Shown: positions 44,764 through 54,370 of the stretch, piece by piece
Numbering within the stretch: the first letter of the stretch is position 1
Layout: every line of letters starts with the position of its first letter
Origin: Affinundibacterium amnicola
GTDB lineage: Bacteria > Pseudomonadota > Gammaproteobacteria > Burkholderiales > Burkholderiaceae_D
Assembly: GCF_014284275.1 (NCBI RefSeq)
Contig: NZ_JACOFU010000010.1
Coordinates: forward strand, 62,001 to 126,000
Length of the DNA stretch: 64,000 bases
Direction: 5' to 3'
Translations under genes and position numbers: made by a program
Notes under the pieces: generated by a model
What the model was told of the DNA's origin: nothing
The model's database searches: none
What the model saw: the letters and a program-made list of their open reading frames with translations, nothing else

Positions 44764-46821
44764 TTAGCTTGAGGCCACTGGCGGACCTGGAATAATGGCA
44801 ATTTCTATCATTCCTTGCTTAATCGCAGCAGAGAAGTCTCGTTCCAGCTCAGGCAAGGCTTGTTCATACGGAACCAGCAGACTCAAAAGACCGTATGCAC
44901 GATTGCGTCCATTCACTTTCCCCATATACAAAGCCATGTCAGCTAGCTGCATTGCTTTCTCCCAATTGCAAGCAGACTCTGGCACGCCAGAAAACGGAAG
45001 TGAAATATAACCAGCACTGACCGTCACGGGGATCGCATTATTCCCTACTAACACCGGCGTTGTGCCAATTGCCTTCAGTACACGCTCAACCAAGGGCGCC
45101 AATAAAGCCGGTTTCGTTTTCGGTGCATAAATCAAGAACTCCTCGCCGCCCCACCGCAAAGTCATATCACTATCTCGCACAGCGCTACGTAATCGATTCG
45201 CCACTTCAATCAATACCGCATCACCTGCAGAGTGTCCCCAGGTATCATTGATATGCTTGAAATGATCGATATCCATAATAATCAAACAATCAGGGCTATC
45301 GGTATCAGCTTCACGACGCTCAGGAGAAACATCTTCCCCTCGCTCTTTCATCATTTCCAAAAATGACCGGCGGTTATACAAGCCAGTCAAAGGATCGCGC
45401 ACAGAATGAAACTCCAACTGTTGATTAACCTCTTCCAAACGTTGGTTCGTTTGCTTGACCTTACGATAGAGCATGTAGATAAAAATACCGCCCATAATGG
45501 TCAGCATTGCGCCAAGCAAAGTCACGATTTGTTGTAGGCGACTATTTTTGATATCGGCATCTTTGATTTGATTTTCACGCGCCAATAATTCTATTTGTTT
45601 TTTACGCTGATCTGCATCGAACTGTTCTTGCAATGCGGCGACAGTTTTTGATCGATCCGCCCTGAACAATTCATTGCTGAGCTTTTGCTGCTCACGCGTA
45701 TATTCCAAGGCTTCTTTATACATTTTCGCATTCTCATACATGCGGCTAATTTCACCAACGGTGGCTTCAACGTCCGCCTTATCGCCCTGATCTCGAGATT
45801 GCTTTAAAACTGGCGTCAGGTACTCCATCGCTTGCGAGATCTTTCCTTGTCCACCTAATGCAAATCCGATATTGGCTTTTGCATTAAAGATGGAGAACTC
45901 ATCTTGAATAAATTCTGCCTTCTTTAAGGCTTGTCGCGCTACGTTTTCAGCGAGAACAAAGCTATGTGTGCGCAAATGAAGATCGGCAATATTACTAAGA
46001 ATCAGTGCCTCCATTTTGGGAATATTCGCATCTTGAGACGCCTTCAGTGCACGTTCATAAGCAACCAAGGCTTCTGGATAGCGCTTCAAATCACCTAATG
46101 CCATCGCCTGATTTTGTCTTAGCGTGGCAATTAGTCGTGGCGAATCAACTTCGCCCGCCAAGGCTAGCGCGTCATTTGTGACAATCAAAGTCTGTTCAGG
46201 ATTTTGCATTGTCAAATACAAACTGGCTAAAGTCGCTAAACGACGAATTTTGGAAAGCGATTTTCTCTGCGTTAATTGATCCGTCAGCCGCAAGGCTTCT
46301 AAAGAATGGCTGAGCGCTTGTTCAAACTTACTAGCAGATTGATAAATCGCACCATAAGAAATTTCCAAACGTATGAGGTGTTCTGGTTTAGTGCTTCCTT
46401 TAATCGCCGCTGCAACATCATCGAGTTTCGCAATTGCGGCATCAAATTGCCCGGTGTCTCGCAATTTGAACACTTCGTCGATTTGCATTAAAGCGATGGT
46501 TTCTTTGTCATTTTGCAGTTTTGCTAAACGCAAAATTTCGGCACGACTTTGCTCACTTGCGGGGATATCGCCAGCGTCATAATAGGCGTAAGAAAGTTCT
46601 CGCAGTGTATCGATTCGAACTTGATAATCTGTCTGAGCATTTAATTGGGAATAGAACTCTTTGAGCTGAAGCAATGCAGCTTGATTGTCTTTTTCAAGCA
46701 AGAGCTGCATGGTCTCTAATCTAGCCATATCCGATTTAAGATCAGCATGCGCTAAAGAAGTTATCCCCAAAAAGAAAGTTAGTATCAGCTTGGGCAGAAT
46801 GTGATTGCGCTGGTGAGCCAT
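44764..46821 (-). CDS. TPR-containing membrane diguanylate cyclase
   Basis: A 685-residue protein that makes c-di-GMP. A signal segment (ILPKLILTFFLGITSLAHA) leads to a periplasmic TPR solenoid (about residues 35-400; repeats of the type ALVAYERALKASQDANI), then a coiled stretch, a membrane helix (IVTLLGAMLTIMGGIFIYMLY, about 435-455) and a cytoplasmic GGDEF domain (about 480-650). The active site is RWGGEEFLIY and the inhibitory I-site RDSD stands five residues before it, so the enzyme should be active and feedback-controlled. AAGGC precedes the ATG. It is probably monocistronic. Confidence 0.93.
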   Translation of the reverse strand: MAHQRNHILPKLILTFFLGITSLAHADLKSDMARLETMQLLLEKDNQAALLQLKEFYSQLNAQTDYQVRIDTLRELSYAYYDAGDIPASEQSRAEILRLAKLQNDKETIALMQIDEVFKLRDTGQFDAAIAKLDDVAAAIKGSTKPEHLIRLEISYGAIYQSASKFEQALSHSLEALRLTDQLTQRKSLSKIRRLATLASLYLTMQNPEQTLIVTNDALALAGEVDSPRLIATLRQNQAMALGDLKRYPEALVAYERALKASQDANIPKMEALILSNIADLHLRTHSFVLAENVARQALKKAEFIQDEFSIFNAKANIGFALGGQGKISQAMEYLTPVLKQSRDQGDKADVEATVGEISRMYENAKMYKEALEYTREQQKLSNELFRADRSKTVAALQEQFDADQRKKQIELLARENQIKDADIKNSRLQQIVTLLGAMLTIMGGIFIYMLYRKVKQTNQRLEEVNQQLEFHSVRDPLTGLYNRRSFLEMMKERGEDVSPERREADTDSPDCLIIMDIDHFKHINDTWGHSAGDAVLIEVANRLRSAVRDSDMTLRWGGEEFLIYAPKTKPALLAPLVERVLKAIGTTPVLVGNNAIPVTVSAGYISLPFSGVPESACNWEKAMQLADMALYMGKVNGRNRAYGLLSLLVPYEQALPELERDFSAAIKQGMIEIAIIPGPPVASS

Positions 46822-46954
46822 AGAAATGCCTTAAATTAAATAATTTATTCAGCAAATAAAGGATGAGGCGACCGCAAAACGTGGATATGAAGTTGCTTTA
46901 TCTTAACATTGTTTTTGGGCAAACATAGATCACTCATAAAATCCTTGTAGATTC

Positions 46955-47737
46955 TTACGACATCAATTGATTCGGGTCGACACCTTGTTGATCCGGCATA
47001 TATATTTTTGACATCGGAATGGCGCTTTCCATCACAATACGTAAGGCGAGTTCTGGGGCAATCAGATCTTTGCTAGCGAATAATATTTCTTGAACAGCGA
47101 CACCAAATACGATTGGCCAATCTGTCGGATTTTTACAAAAACTCTGTGCCAATGGGAACAATTGTGGCCACAAAAAACAGACATAATTCCATGGCGTTTC
47201 TTTGGCTTGATGCTCGGGATCAATTCTGGGAATACCAAAATCTTTACTACCCAGAGTATCTGTCACATGCTTAAAAATATCGTGAAGGTCAATCAACTGT
47301 TGTAAGCCGAGTTTTTGCATGGCGCCCGATGCCAAAGACCAAACCGAATAACGGCTCTCAACCAAAGGTCGGTTGAGCAAATCACCAAAATAATAAGTAG
47401 TGGCATTTTGCTTGCTATGCACAACGATAAAAATTTCTTTAATCGGCCTGCCTTGTTGTTCAACGTAAATTTCGCGCACACTAATCTGGCAGGCATAACC
47501 AGCGAGAGCACCAAGCGCACTTAACAAAGACTCTAGATGAATACCTTTTTCGGTTGACATTGCCATAAACAGCTTAGAGGCGATTTCCTTGCCGCCCCGC
47601 TTAACCGCATACAGCTGATCTTGCTGAGCTTGCTGTTCAGTATCACCAGCAACTAAAGTAGCTGCAACCGGAAATGGATGATCTGCGACCGCGGGGGTGG
47701 ATAAGGGGAACATTTTATTGAAAATTCTTTTTAACAC
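46955..47737 (-). CDS. Conserved hypothetical cytoplasmic protein
   Basis: A 260-residue protein I cannot assign. No signal or membrane helix is seen. The sequence is well balanced with LSALGALAGYACQISVREIYVEQQG near residue 90, TTYYFGDLLNRPLVESRYSVWSL near residue 125 and PWNYVCFLWPQLFPLAQSFCKNPTDWP near residue 195. The composition and codon use look like a real gene. GGGAG precedes a TTG-GTG pair; GTG is taken as start. A likely general conserved protein of Burkholderiales; no function is proposed. Confidence 0.65.
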   Translation of the reverse strand: MLKRIFNKMFPLSTPAVADHPFPVAATLVAGDTEQQAQQDQLYAVKRGGKEIASKLFMAMSTEKGIHLESLLSALGALAGYACQISVREIYVEQQGRPIKEIFIVVHSKQNATTYYFGDLLNRPLVESRYSVWSLASGAMQKLGLQQLIDLHDIFKHVTDTLGSKDFGIPRIDPEHQAKETPWNYVCFLWPQLFPLAQSFCKNPTDWPIVFGVAVQEILFASKDLIAPELALRIVMESAIPMSKIYMPDQQGVDPNQLMS

Positions 47738-47962
47738 CAAAACTCCCGCGCGCTTTAACTTGGCCTACACAATGGCGATACCTTGCATTCTCACTTCCTT
47801 CACGAGACTCCAGAGCGCGCAATCATACAGCTACAAACTGGCATGCTTTCGCAAACATTTTGAAATGTGTTGTGAGCACTTTGATTTTACCTGATAGTCG
47901 AAGAGCGAAGAATTAAGCACATCAATTTCGTTGCATTTATGACGTGAGCGATAAGAATCCAG

Positions 47963-48376
47963 CTAGTGATCTTTAAATGCCCAAAGCTTACTACCAGCGA
48001 AATTCCAGCATAAAACTAAGCCAGTAGAGAACACTTGTGCATACCAATGCCAGATATGCCAATGATCGACTAATAAAGTAATCAATCCATAGTTAATCAT
48101 CCAGCCGACAGCAAGCACGCTCGAGTATTTCGACGCAGCTTCTATATGCGACTTGCCACTTCCAAAAGTCAGAAAATAATTCAACACATAATTGACCACC
48201 GAGCCGAGCAAATAGCCGATTGACGAACCAGTCACGGCAGCAGAATTACCCAGTAAGCTAAAGTTGAACAGGACCGCCACATGCAAACTCAAATACTGTA
48301 CTGCCGTACCAGATAAACCGACTGCAGCAAATTGCAGAAATTGGCGTAACGCAGGATTATTGAACAGTTGATTCAT
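47963..48376 (-). CDS. GtrA-family membrane protein
   Basis: A 137-residue inner-membrane protein with four helices, starting at LRQFLQFAAVGLSGTAVQYLSLHV and including GSSIGYLLGSVVNYVLNYFLTF and the closing ITLLVDHW ... WNFAGSKLWAFKD. GtrA-like proteins are thought to move lipid-linked sugars across the membrane during cell-surface polysaccharide synthesis. No glycosyltransferase gene stands beside it. Confidence 0.88.
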   Translation of the reverse strand: MNQLFNNPALRQFLQFAAVGLSGTAVQYLSLHVAVLFNFSLLGNSAAVTGSSIGYLLGSVVNYVLNYFLTFGSGKSHIEAASKYSSVLAVGWMINYGLITLLVDHWHIWHWYAQVFSTGLVLCWNFAGSKLWAFKDH

Positions 48377-48561
48377 CGGTACAGTCTAGGAAAATAGTAA
48401 TGGAAGAGTATGCGAGAAGCTGGCGTAAGAGCGCTCGAAACGAAAGCAAATTATACCTGCCCATGCACTCAGACTAAATCTTCTCGATGAATACGCTAAA
48501 ATGACAGCTCACGCCAGATTTGGCATTCCTGTAATTTGGCACTCCCTTTTTAAGGCAAACT

Positions 48562-48774
48562 ATGAGCGTAGAAGAACGTTTAATCGATTTAGAAATTCGC
48601 TTGAGCCGACAAGATGACTTAGTCGACACCCTCAATACTCAGGTGTATCAACAACAGAAAAAAATCGATGAACTGGAAAAATTATGTCTGGCGCTAGCTG
48701 GGCGCTTACGTGAAGTGGCTGTGGCAGCGAGCCAACGTCAAATGCCCGTAGATGAACGCCCACCACATTATTAA
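48562..48774 (+). CDS. slyX: SlyX-family protein
   Basis: A 70-residue coiled-coil protein: VEERLIDLEIRLSRQDDLVDTLNTQVYQQQKKIDELEK, and the hallmark ending DERPPHY. Its function is unknown. AAGGC precedes the ATG. The stop codon TAA lies inside the outermost TTAA of a family 2 MITE, so the element is inserted exactly at the end of the gene. Confidence 0.92.
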   Translation: MSVEERLIDLEIRLSRQDDLVDTLNTQVYQQQKKIDELEKLCLALAGRLREVAVAASQRQMPVDERPPHY

Positions 48775-48951
48775 ACCCAATTTTTCCATTCGGCGCACCT
48801 GCGGTGCTATTTGTGTGCTGACGGCGCATTTTGGGCCATTTTTGCCGCTCTTCGTTATCAATAGCTAGCTATTGATGCCTCATTCGCAACAAAACTGCCT
48901 CAAAAAGTGCATCCGCCATCATCACAAATCCTAATGGAAAATCTGGGTTAA
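48771..48951. mobile_element. MITE-like repeat, family 2, copy b (181 bp)
   Basis: Ends TTAAACCCAATTTTTCCATT and, read inwards from the right, TTAACCCAGATTTTCCATT. It lies in opposite orientation to copy a (12293-12443) and shares most of its inside. It carries an additional segment near the left end (CACCTGCGGTGC palindrome). The central palindrome is ATCAATAGC-TA-GCTATTGAT, where the arm bases differ from copy a but still pair. It overlaps the slyX stop codon. Confidence 0.78.
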
Positions 48952-48978
48952 ATCGACTATCAGTTTTAAATAAAAAAC

Positions 48979-50040
48979 TTAAACGATCCAAGAACCTTCT
49001 TTATAGACGACCCGATCGCCCAAACGTACAGATTCAGTGACGGCAAAGACATCGACATGATATTTGCCATCGCCACGTTTGAAATTTGGCTTGCCGTAAA
49101 TGCCATGTTTTGCCCCCAAAGATAAATGAATTCCGCACATGCGTTCATAGGTGCCGATGTCACTCACGGTGCGGTCGCGATTAAAACTGCGGTTCAAACC
49201 AAATCCTAACTCACGCACCCACACCACTTGCTCATCTTCTTTGATCTTAGCAATCACTTCATCAAATTCTGGCGTTGAATCCTGCACATCAACAACCTGC
49301 CCACGTTCAATGATTAAAGTGATAGGGCTTGCTGGTTTATTGACGGAAAAAGACGTATCACCAAATACAAAAATACGCACCTTGCCATTCACAGCCTCTA
49401 AATCTTTGGCCTCAGTGAACACTTCTCCAATCGGAAATTGCCCGCCCCAATTTTTCATACCGCTATAGTCGCCAATATTCAATTTAGCATCTTCAAACGG
49501 GCTGGCATAAATCAGTTCCGCACCCTCGCCGCTATCTAAAACGCCGAACGGCGCTTGATCAATCAATTGCTTAAGACCACGGCCGACGCCGCGATAATAC
49601 TGTTCATCATACGCAAGCGAATCAATATAAATAAGTGCTTGCTCTGCAGGCATGCGTCCCAAATGCGGATGCTCAATTACTTTCAAATCACGCTTGAACA
49701 ACTCCACCCGCACGCGATAGGCATCCATGCGGAAATTTGTGGTCTGCACCAACACAACCAGATCACCGGCTTGCAAAGCATTCAAGTTAGCCATCACTTG
49801 CTCGGCGCTATGCGTATCAAAGTCGATAAACTGTGCATTCGGCAAACATTGCCGATATGCGCTGGCGAGCGCCATTGCCAAATCACTGCGCAAATCAAAC
49901 ACCACGATCGCTTTATGCGCGTCTGTATGAGAAAAACAAATCTGTACAACATCACGCAAATGATGCGCGGCAGTAGCGATTGCGCTATTTGGTAAGGCGA
50001 CAACTGGAACGTCAGCAATCAATGGATCAACAATAGTCAT
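48979..50040 (-). CDS. Putative M29-like aminopeptidase
   Basis: A 353-residue cytoplasmic protein. The C-terminal part (LGFGLNRSFNRDRTVSDIG, RMCGIHLSLGAKHGIYGKP, GKYHVDVFAVTESVRLGD) is like the metal-binding region of thermophilic-type M29 leucyl aminopeptidases, which have glutamate and histidine ligands in similar spots. The N-terminal part (IVVFDLRSDLAMALASAYRQ) resembles the nucleotide-like domain of these enzymes. Not all M29 ligands can be confirmed by eye, so the family call is moderate. The ATG at 50040 is used; the frame remains open upstream without a better site. Confidence 0.6.
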   Translation of the reverse strand: MTIVDPLIADVPVVALPNSAIATAAHHLRDVVQICFSHTDAHKAIVVFDLRSDLAMALASAYRQCLPNAQFIDFDTHSAEQVMANLNALQAGDLVVLVQTTNFRMDAYRVRVELFKRDLKVIEHPHLGRMPAEQALIYIDSLAYDEQYYRGVGRGLKQLIDQAPFGVLDSGEGAELIYASPFEDAKLNIGDYSGMKNWGGQFPIGEVFTEAKDLEAVNGKVRIFVFGDTSFSVNKPASPITLIIERGQVVDVQDSTPEFDEVIAKIKEDEQVVWVRELGFGLNRSFNRDRTVSDIGTYERMCGIHLSLGAKHGIYGKPNFKRGDGKYHVDVFAVTESVRLGDRVVYKEGSWIV

Positions 50041-50175
50041 GTAATTACATCTGGCCTCCGCTCGGTGCAAGAAGGAGAACCTAAAAGAAAATGGAGGCTG
50101 GTCGCCCAAGCCTCCATTTTATCGGATAGTCCTACGACCATCGTAAAATTGCCCAAGAATTTCACATAAGTTTGA

Positions 50176-50763
50176 TTATTTCGTAGTCGGTGCTGGCGTC
50201 TGTCCTTCATGCATCCGCATTGGCTTTCCATCATGCATAGGATGCTGCATACGTTTTTTCATGCCATCATGCATACGCTTCTTCATACGATCATGCATTC
50301 CTTGATGGCTAGCATCAAAAATCTTTTGCTGTTCAGGTGTCAACACAGCATAAAAACTTTTCAAGGCATCCAAGTGTTGTTGCATACGTGCCAGACGCTC
50401 CTTAGAACGTTCCAGCATTTTTTCCATGCGAGCTGGAGCTGGCATCGCTGCCATCGCCTGATGATCTGCTCTAGATTGCATCAGTTTTTGATCATGCTGA
50501 GGCTTGGTCGCCTCAGTAAATGCTTTCCACGCAGGTTCTTGCTGTGGCGTTAATTTCAATTTGTCATGTAATTGATGGCGATGTTTTTCCATGCCTGCTT
50601 GCATTCTTTGCTGTCTTTGCTCCATCCTCTTAGCATGCTCGGCAGAGCGCGCTGAAGCTTGTGCCGGAGCCGATGTCGGAGCTTGTTGTGCAAAAACACC
50701 TGCAGCAATAGCGAAGCTTGCTGTCGTTAAGCTGAGCACAAGCGTATTTTTTAAAAATTTCAT
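50176..50763 (-). CDS. Spy/CpxP-like periplasmic protein with Met/His-rich tail
   Basis: A 195-residue exported protein. Signal peptide MKFLKNTLVLSLTTASFAIAAGVFAQ. The helical core carries two LTxxQ motifs (KLTPQQEPAWKAF near residue 77 and VLTPEQQKIFDAS near 145), the mark of the Spy/CpxP group of periplasmic chaperones and stress sensors. The last 40 residues are rich in methionine, histidine, lysine and arginine (MHDRMKKRMHDGMKKRMQHP), which may bind metal. It is transcribed away from an OmpR/EnvZ-type pair, the same layout as cpxP-cpxRA. AAGGAA lies before the ATG. Confidence 0.87.
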   Translation of the reverse strand: MKFLKNTLVLSLTTASFAIAAGVFAQQAPTSAPAQASARSAEHAKRMEQRQQRMQAGMEKHRHQLHDKLKLTPQQEPAWKAFTEATKPQHDQKLMQSRADHQAMAAMPAPARMEKMLERSKERLARMQQHLDALKSFYAVLTPEQQKIFDASHQGMHDRMKKRMHDGMKKRMQHPMHDGKPMRMHEGQTPAPTTK

Positions 50764-51066
50764 GATGATATTTCCTTTTTCCAATAAGATTTCACAGAAC
50801 ACCTAAGGATTAAAAACCTATGGCTGCCGCGCGTTCGGATCATCTGTGTCTGTTCCGATTTCAATCCGCAGTGCACATGGAACACATAGTGCGCTGTATT
50901 TATAAGAAGTAAATGTCGGTGTGTACAAACAGTGTATCTCGATGTAACGGCAGACGATAATCACAGTGCGCATGTTTCAGTTTGTTTCAATTTATGCTGC
51001 CGATAACAAGTCGATACAAAACTTTAGGTCTAAATCTGTGCGCAGCAAGAAAGCTTGGTCAATAAT
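50764..51066. promoter_or_regulatory. Shared upstream region of the Spy-like gene and the two-component system
   Basis: A 303-base divergent gap. It should hold promoters for both directions and the binding site of the response regulator. No clear CpxR-type direct repeat was found; a loose repeat of GTTTCA/GTTTCAA (near 50978-50990) is the only candidate. There is no ORF. Confidence 0.4.
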
Positions 51067-51795
51067 ATGCCTATGGATACGCTAAACACTCTTTTAATTG
51101 TCGATGACGATCGTGAAATCCGCAGCTTACTGGCGGATTATCTGGAAACCCATGGTTACACCACCTTAACGGCGGGCGATGGTCAAGGCATGTGGGCCAA
51201 CTTAGAAAAGCAATCGGTTGATCTGATCGTGCTAGATCTCAACTTGCCAGGTGAAGACGGCCTGACTTTATGCCGCAATTTACGGGCAAAATCTACGGTG
51301 CCCGTTATCATGTTAACCGCTCGTAGTGAACCTTTAGATCGTATTTTAGGTTTAGAAATGGGCGCCGACGACTACCTGCCAAAACCATTCGAACCACGGG
51401 AATTATTAGCCCGCATTCGTAGCGTGTTACGGCGCTCACAAGCGAACGGTGAACATAGTGATCTCAATAAACCGCAGAAATTAAAATTCGGGGATTGGAC
51501 GGTCGATCTGGTGGCACGGCATTTGATTAGCCCAGATAACAGGGTGATTGCTTTATCAGGTTCTGAATATCGCTTACTGAATATTTTTTTGGATCAACCG
51601 AATACCGTACTCAACCGCGATCAATTATTAAATATGACGCAAGGGCGTGATGCCGACCCGTTTGATCGCTCGATTGACATTCAAATCAGCCGCTTGCGTC
51701 AAAAGCTCGGTGAAGACGCACGCTCGCCACAGATTATTAAAACGGTGCGTAATGGTGGCTACGTACTCACCGTTAACGTTCATTCTGAAACTTAA
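51067..51795 (+). CDS. OmpR/PhoB-family response regulator
   Basis: A 242-residue regulator. The receiver domain (about residues 8-120) has the acidic pocket LLIVDDDREIRS, the phospho-acceptor aspartate in VDLIVLDLNLPGEDG (near residue 56) and the lysine in DDYLPKPFEPRELLARI. The C-terminal winged helix (about 140-235) ends in IDIQISRLRQKLGEDARSPQIIKTVRNGGYVL. The receiver is OmpR-like. The cognate kinase gene follows eight bases downstream. The start at 51067 is chosen over an upstream TTG. Confidence 0.94.
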   Translation: MPMDTLNTLLIVDDDREIRSLLADYLETHGYTTLTAGDGQGMWANLEKQSVDLIVLDLNLPGEDGLTLCRNLRAKSTVPVIMLTARSEPLDRILGLEMGADDYLPKPFEPRELLARIRSVLRRSQANGEHSDLNKPQKLKFGDWTVDLVARHLISPDNRVIALSGSEYRLLNIFLDQPNTVLNRDQLLNMTQGRDADPFDRSIDIQISRLRQKLGEDARSPQIIKTVRNGGYVLTVNVHSET

Positions 51796-51803
51796 GATCG
51801 CAC

Positions 51804-53153
51804 ATGAAACGCTTCGATACGATTTCTGCCCGGATTTTTTCTGTCTTGCTATTTGGTATTCTGTGCTCTGCTGCACTGACTTGGTGGCTAGCGTTTGGTG
51901 AGCGTCAAACAAGTATCAGCAATGAACGTAGTTCCTATCGCGCTGATCGCGCAAAACATGCAGAGCAATTAATCCAAGCGATCGACGATCTGCCTGCTGC
52001 CAACCGCGAAGGTCTGCTCAAAGCAATTCATCGCTTTGGTTTAAAAGTTGTGCCAGTTCCAACCAACGTCCCGGCCTATCAGGCCAGCACACCGTACGGC
52101 ATCGTTTTAAGTGAACGTCTGAGCAAATCTTTTAAAATTATTCCACTGCCACCTGCGCCAGAAAATTGCCTGATGCGTCCAGATGATCGCGGCCCGGTCG
52201 ATGCCTGCGAGGCCTTAATTTTCGTATTGAGTGATGGTTCAGGATTGCATCAAACCATCTTCCCGTCGAAACCGCCATCGAATCCAATTCAAGCAGAAAC
52301 CTACTATTACCTCGGCCTGTTCCTTGCCTGTATCGCCGGACTCGCGCTACTCGTTTCCCGCATGACGATTCGCCCCTTACAACAATTGGCGCAGGCGGCA
52401 ACCGATCTGGGACAAGATATTAATCGCCCGGCCTTAAAAGAAGTGGGCGCAAAAGAAATTCGCCAAGCGATCAGCGCGTTCAACTTTATGCAATTACGGA
52501 TTCGAGATCACATTCAACAGCGCACACAAATGTTGGCGGCGATTACCCATGATTTACAAACACCATTGACACGTTTGCGTTTGCGTCTGGAGAAGGTCAA
52601 CGACAATGAACTACACGACAAACTTGTCGGTGATCTGTCAACGATGCAAATGATGGTAAAAGAAGGTTTGGATTTAGCGCGCAGCATGGATAGTAACGAA
52701 AACTTACAGGCGCTCGATATCGATTCTTTACTCGATAGTATATGTACAGACGCGAGCGATGCAGGACATGATGTCAGCTTAATCGACAAATCAAAAGTGA
52801 CTGTGATGGCGCGTCCACAGGCGTTACGGCGTTGCTTGAATAATTTGCTGGATAATGCGATCAAGTATGGTCATCGTGCGCAAATTCACTTAATGCAAAC
52901 GATGGAAGAAAAACAGAAATGGCTACATATTTGTGTGCGAGACGGCGGTACCGGGATTCCACCCGATCAGCAGAACCGTGTGTTCGAACCCTTTTATCGT
53001 ATCGAAACTTCCCGCTCACGTGAAACTGGCGGCACAGGCTTAGGATTAACTATCGCGATGAACATCGCCAGACAGCACAATGGCAAATTGAGTTTATCGA
53101 ACCTGCCAGAAGGTGGCTTGGAAGTCCGTTTAAGTTTGCCTATTAAGCATTGA
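51804..53153 (+). CDS. EnvZ-like sensor histidine kinase
   Basis: A 449-residue membrane kinase. Two membrane helices (IFSVLLFGILCSAALTWWLAF near residue 10 and YYLGLFLACIAGLALLVSRM near residue 170) enclose a periplasmic sensor domain of about 130 residues. A HAMP segment (IRPLQQLAQAATDLG) precedes the H-box AITHDLQTPLTRLRLRLEKV with the phospho-histidine near residue 247. The ATPase part has the N-box NNLLDNAIKYGH, DGGTGIPPDQQNRVFEPFYR and GGTGLGLTIAMNIA. All motifs are intact. It forms an operon with the response regulator and probably senses envelope conditions. Confidence 0.94.
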   Translation: MKRFDTISARIFSVLLFGILCSAALTWWLAFGERQTSISNERSSYRADRAKHAEQLIQAIDDLPAANREGLLKAIHRFGLKVVPVPTNVPAYQASTPYGIVLSERLSKSFKIIPLPPAPENCLMRPDDRGPVDACEALIFVLSDGSGLHQTIFPSKPPSNPIQAETYYYLGLFLACIAGLALLVSRMTIRPLQQLAQAATDLGQDINRPALKEVGAKEIRQAISAFNFMQLRIRDHIQQRTQMLAAITHDLQTPLTRLRLRLEKVNDNELHDKLVGDLSTMQMMVKEGLDLARSMDSNENLQALDIDSLLDSICTDASDAGHDVSLIDKSKVTVMARPQALRRCLNNLLDNAIKYGHRAQIHLMQTMEEKQKWLHICVRDGGTGIPPDQQNRVFEPFYRIETSRSRETGGTGLGLTIAMNIARQHNGKLSLSNLPEGGLEVRLSLPIKH

Positions 53154-53183
53154 CGCAAGGTGCTTAGTTTGTAGATCCAAGCT

Positions 53184-53768
53184 TTAAATGAAGCCCAACC
53201 AACCCAATAAAGCACCAGCGCCCAATAGCCACAATAAATGAATTTGTGTACGCCAAACTAAGATCGCGGACACAGCAGCGAGCAGATACATCGCCCACTG
53301 CCGTGCTGTGTCGTGCGAAGCGCTTGCCATAATCCATCCGGTCGCAATCAATAGGCCAATCACAATTGGCGCCATTCCCAATTTAAAACTGCGAACGAGA
53401 ATCAAATCGCGATTTTTATGACTCCAATTAGCAAAGGTAAAAGTGAGTGTTGCACTTGGCAAAATAATGCCGACCATTGCAATTAACACCCCCAATAAAG
53501 CTGCCCATAAACTCCCTGTGTTTGCGCCTACATGCCAGCCCATCAAGGCAACAAATAAAACATTCGGGCCAGGCGCCGCCTGCGCTAAGGCAACTGAAGC
53601 ATTAAATTGCGCATCACTCATCCAATGTTGTTGATCGACCAGATAACGATGCATGTCGGGCAGAGTCGAAACGGCACCACCAACTGACAACAATGACAGC
53701 AGCATAAAATGCAAAAAGAAATTCAGCCAATCTAGCCAATCCATACTAATCAGGGGAATCGCTGACAT
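53184..53768 (-). CDS. Chromate transporter, second half-size subunit
   Basis: A 194-residue membrane protein of the CHR family with about six helices. It contains the family signature of the second domain: FFLHFMLLSLLSVGGAVSTLPDMHRYLV followed by LAQAAPGPNVLFVALMGW. It starts five bases after the stop of the preceding CHR gene. Two half-size genes together correspond to one full-length ChrA; such pairs work as a hetero-dimer that expels chromate. The substrate is inferred from the family. The frame is open about 107 codons further upstream, but that is inside the other gene. Confidence 0.9.
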   Translation of the reverse strand: MSAIPLISMDWLDWLNFFLHFMLLSLLSVGGAVSTLPDMHRYLVDQQHWMSDAQFNASVALAQAAPGPNVLFVALMGWHVGANTGSLWAALLGVLIAMVGIILPSATLTFTFANWSHKNRDLILVRSFKLGMAPIVIGLLIATGWIMASASHDTARQWAMYLLAAVSAILVWRTQIHLLWLLGAGALLGWLGFI

Positions 53769-53773
53769 CACGC

Positions 53774-54370
53774 TCACGATTGACGCTCCGCAATTTGTTT
53801 CAGCCGGCGATACACCATGCCCATAGAAAGCGTTCCTAGCGGCAGTAGCACATAGGCTAAGGGGACACGAAAAATAGCAATTGCGATAAAACTCAAGCAT
53901 GCAATCAATGCTGCGAACACTGCGCCTAATGGATGCGTTTTTAATGCGGGCAATAAGCGCAAGCCTGCGGCGATGATCATACCTGCCGCGACCGCACTCA
54001 TACCGCGTAGCGCACCCGCTACGCCAGGGTGCTGCGCAATTTGCGCGTACAAAAGCACCACTAGCAATAACAACATTAAAGGGAAGCACAACATGCCCGC
54101 TAAAGCGCTCATGGCGCCGGCCAAACCAAAGAAACGGTTACCGATGATCATCGCCAGATTCACCACATTCGGTCCGGGCATCACTTGCGCGACGGCCCAT
54201 TCTTCCACAAATTCTTCACGTGTCATCCAACGTTTTTTATCAACCAACTCACGCTGCACGATCGCCACCACCCCACCAAATCCTTGCAAAGCTAAGATAG
54301 TGAATGACCAAAACAGATCCGCAAATGAGCGCGGCTGTGAAGCGACGGGGGTTATGTGTAGGTCTGACAT
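53774..54370 (-). CDS. Chromate transporter, first half-size subunit
   Basis: A 198-residue CHR-family protein: FADLFWSFTILALQGFGGVVAIVQRELVDKKRWMT near residue 15 and WAVAQVMPGPNVVNLAMIIGNRFFGL near residue 62, followed by further helices. It is the N-terminal type of the split pair and lies upstream of the second half. Both genes converge with the two-component system, with 30 bases between the stops. Confidence 0.9.
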   Translation of the reverse strand: MSDLHITPVASQPRSFADLFWSFTILALQGFGGVVAIVQRELVDKKRWMTREEFVEEWAVAQVMPGPNVVNLAMIIGNRFFGLAGAMSALAGMLCFPLMLLLLVVLLYAQIAQHPGVAGALRGMSAVAAGMIIAAGLRLLPALKTHPLGAVFAALIACLSFIAIAIFRVPLAYVLLPLGTLSMGMVYRRLKQIAERQS

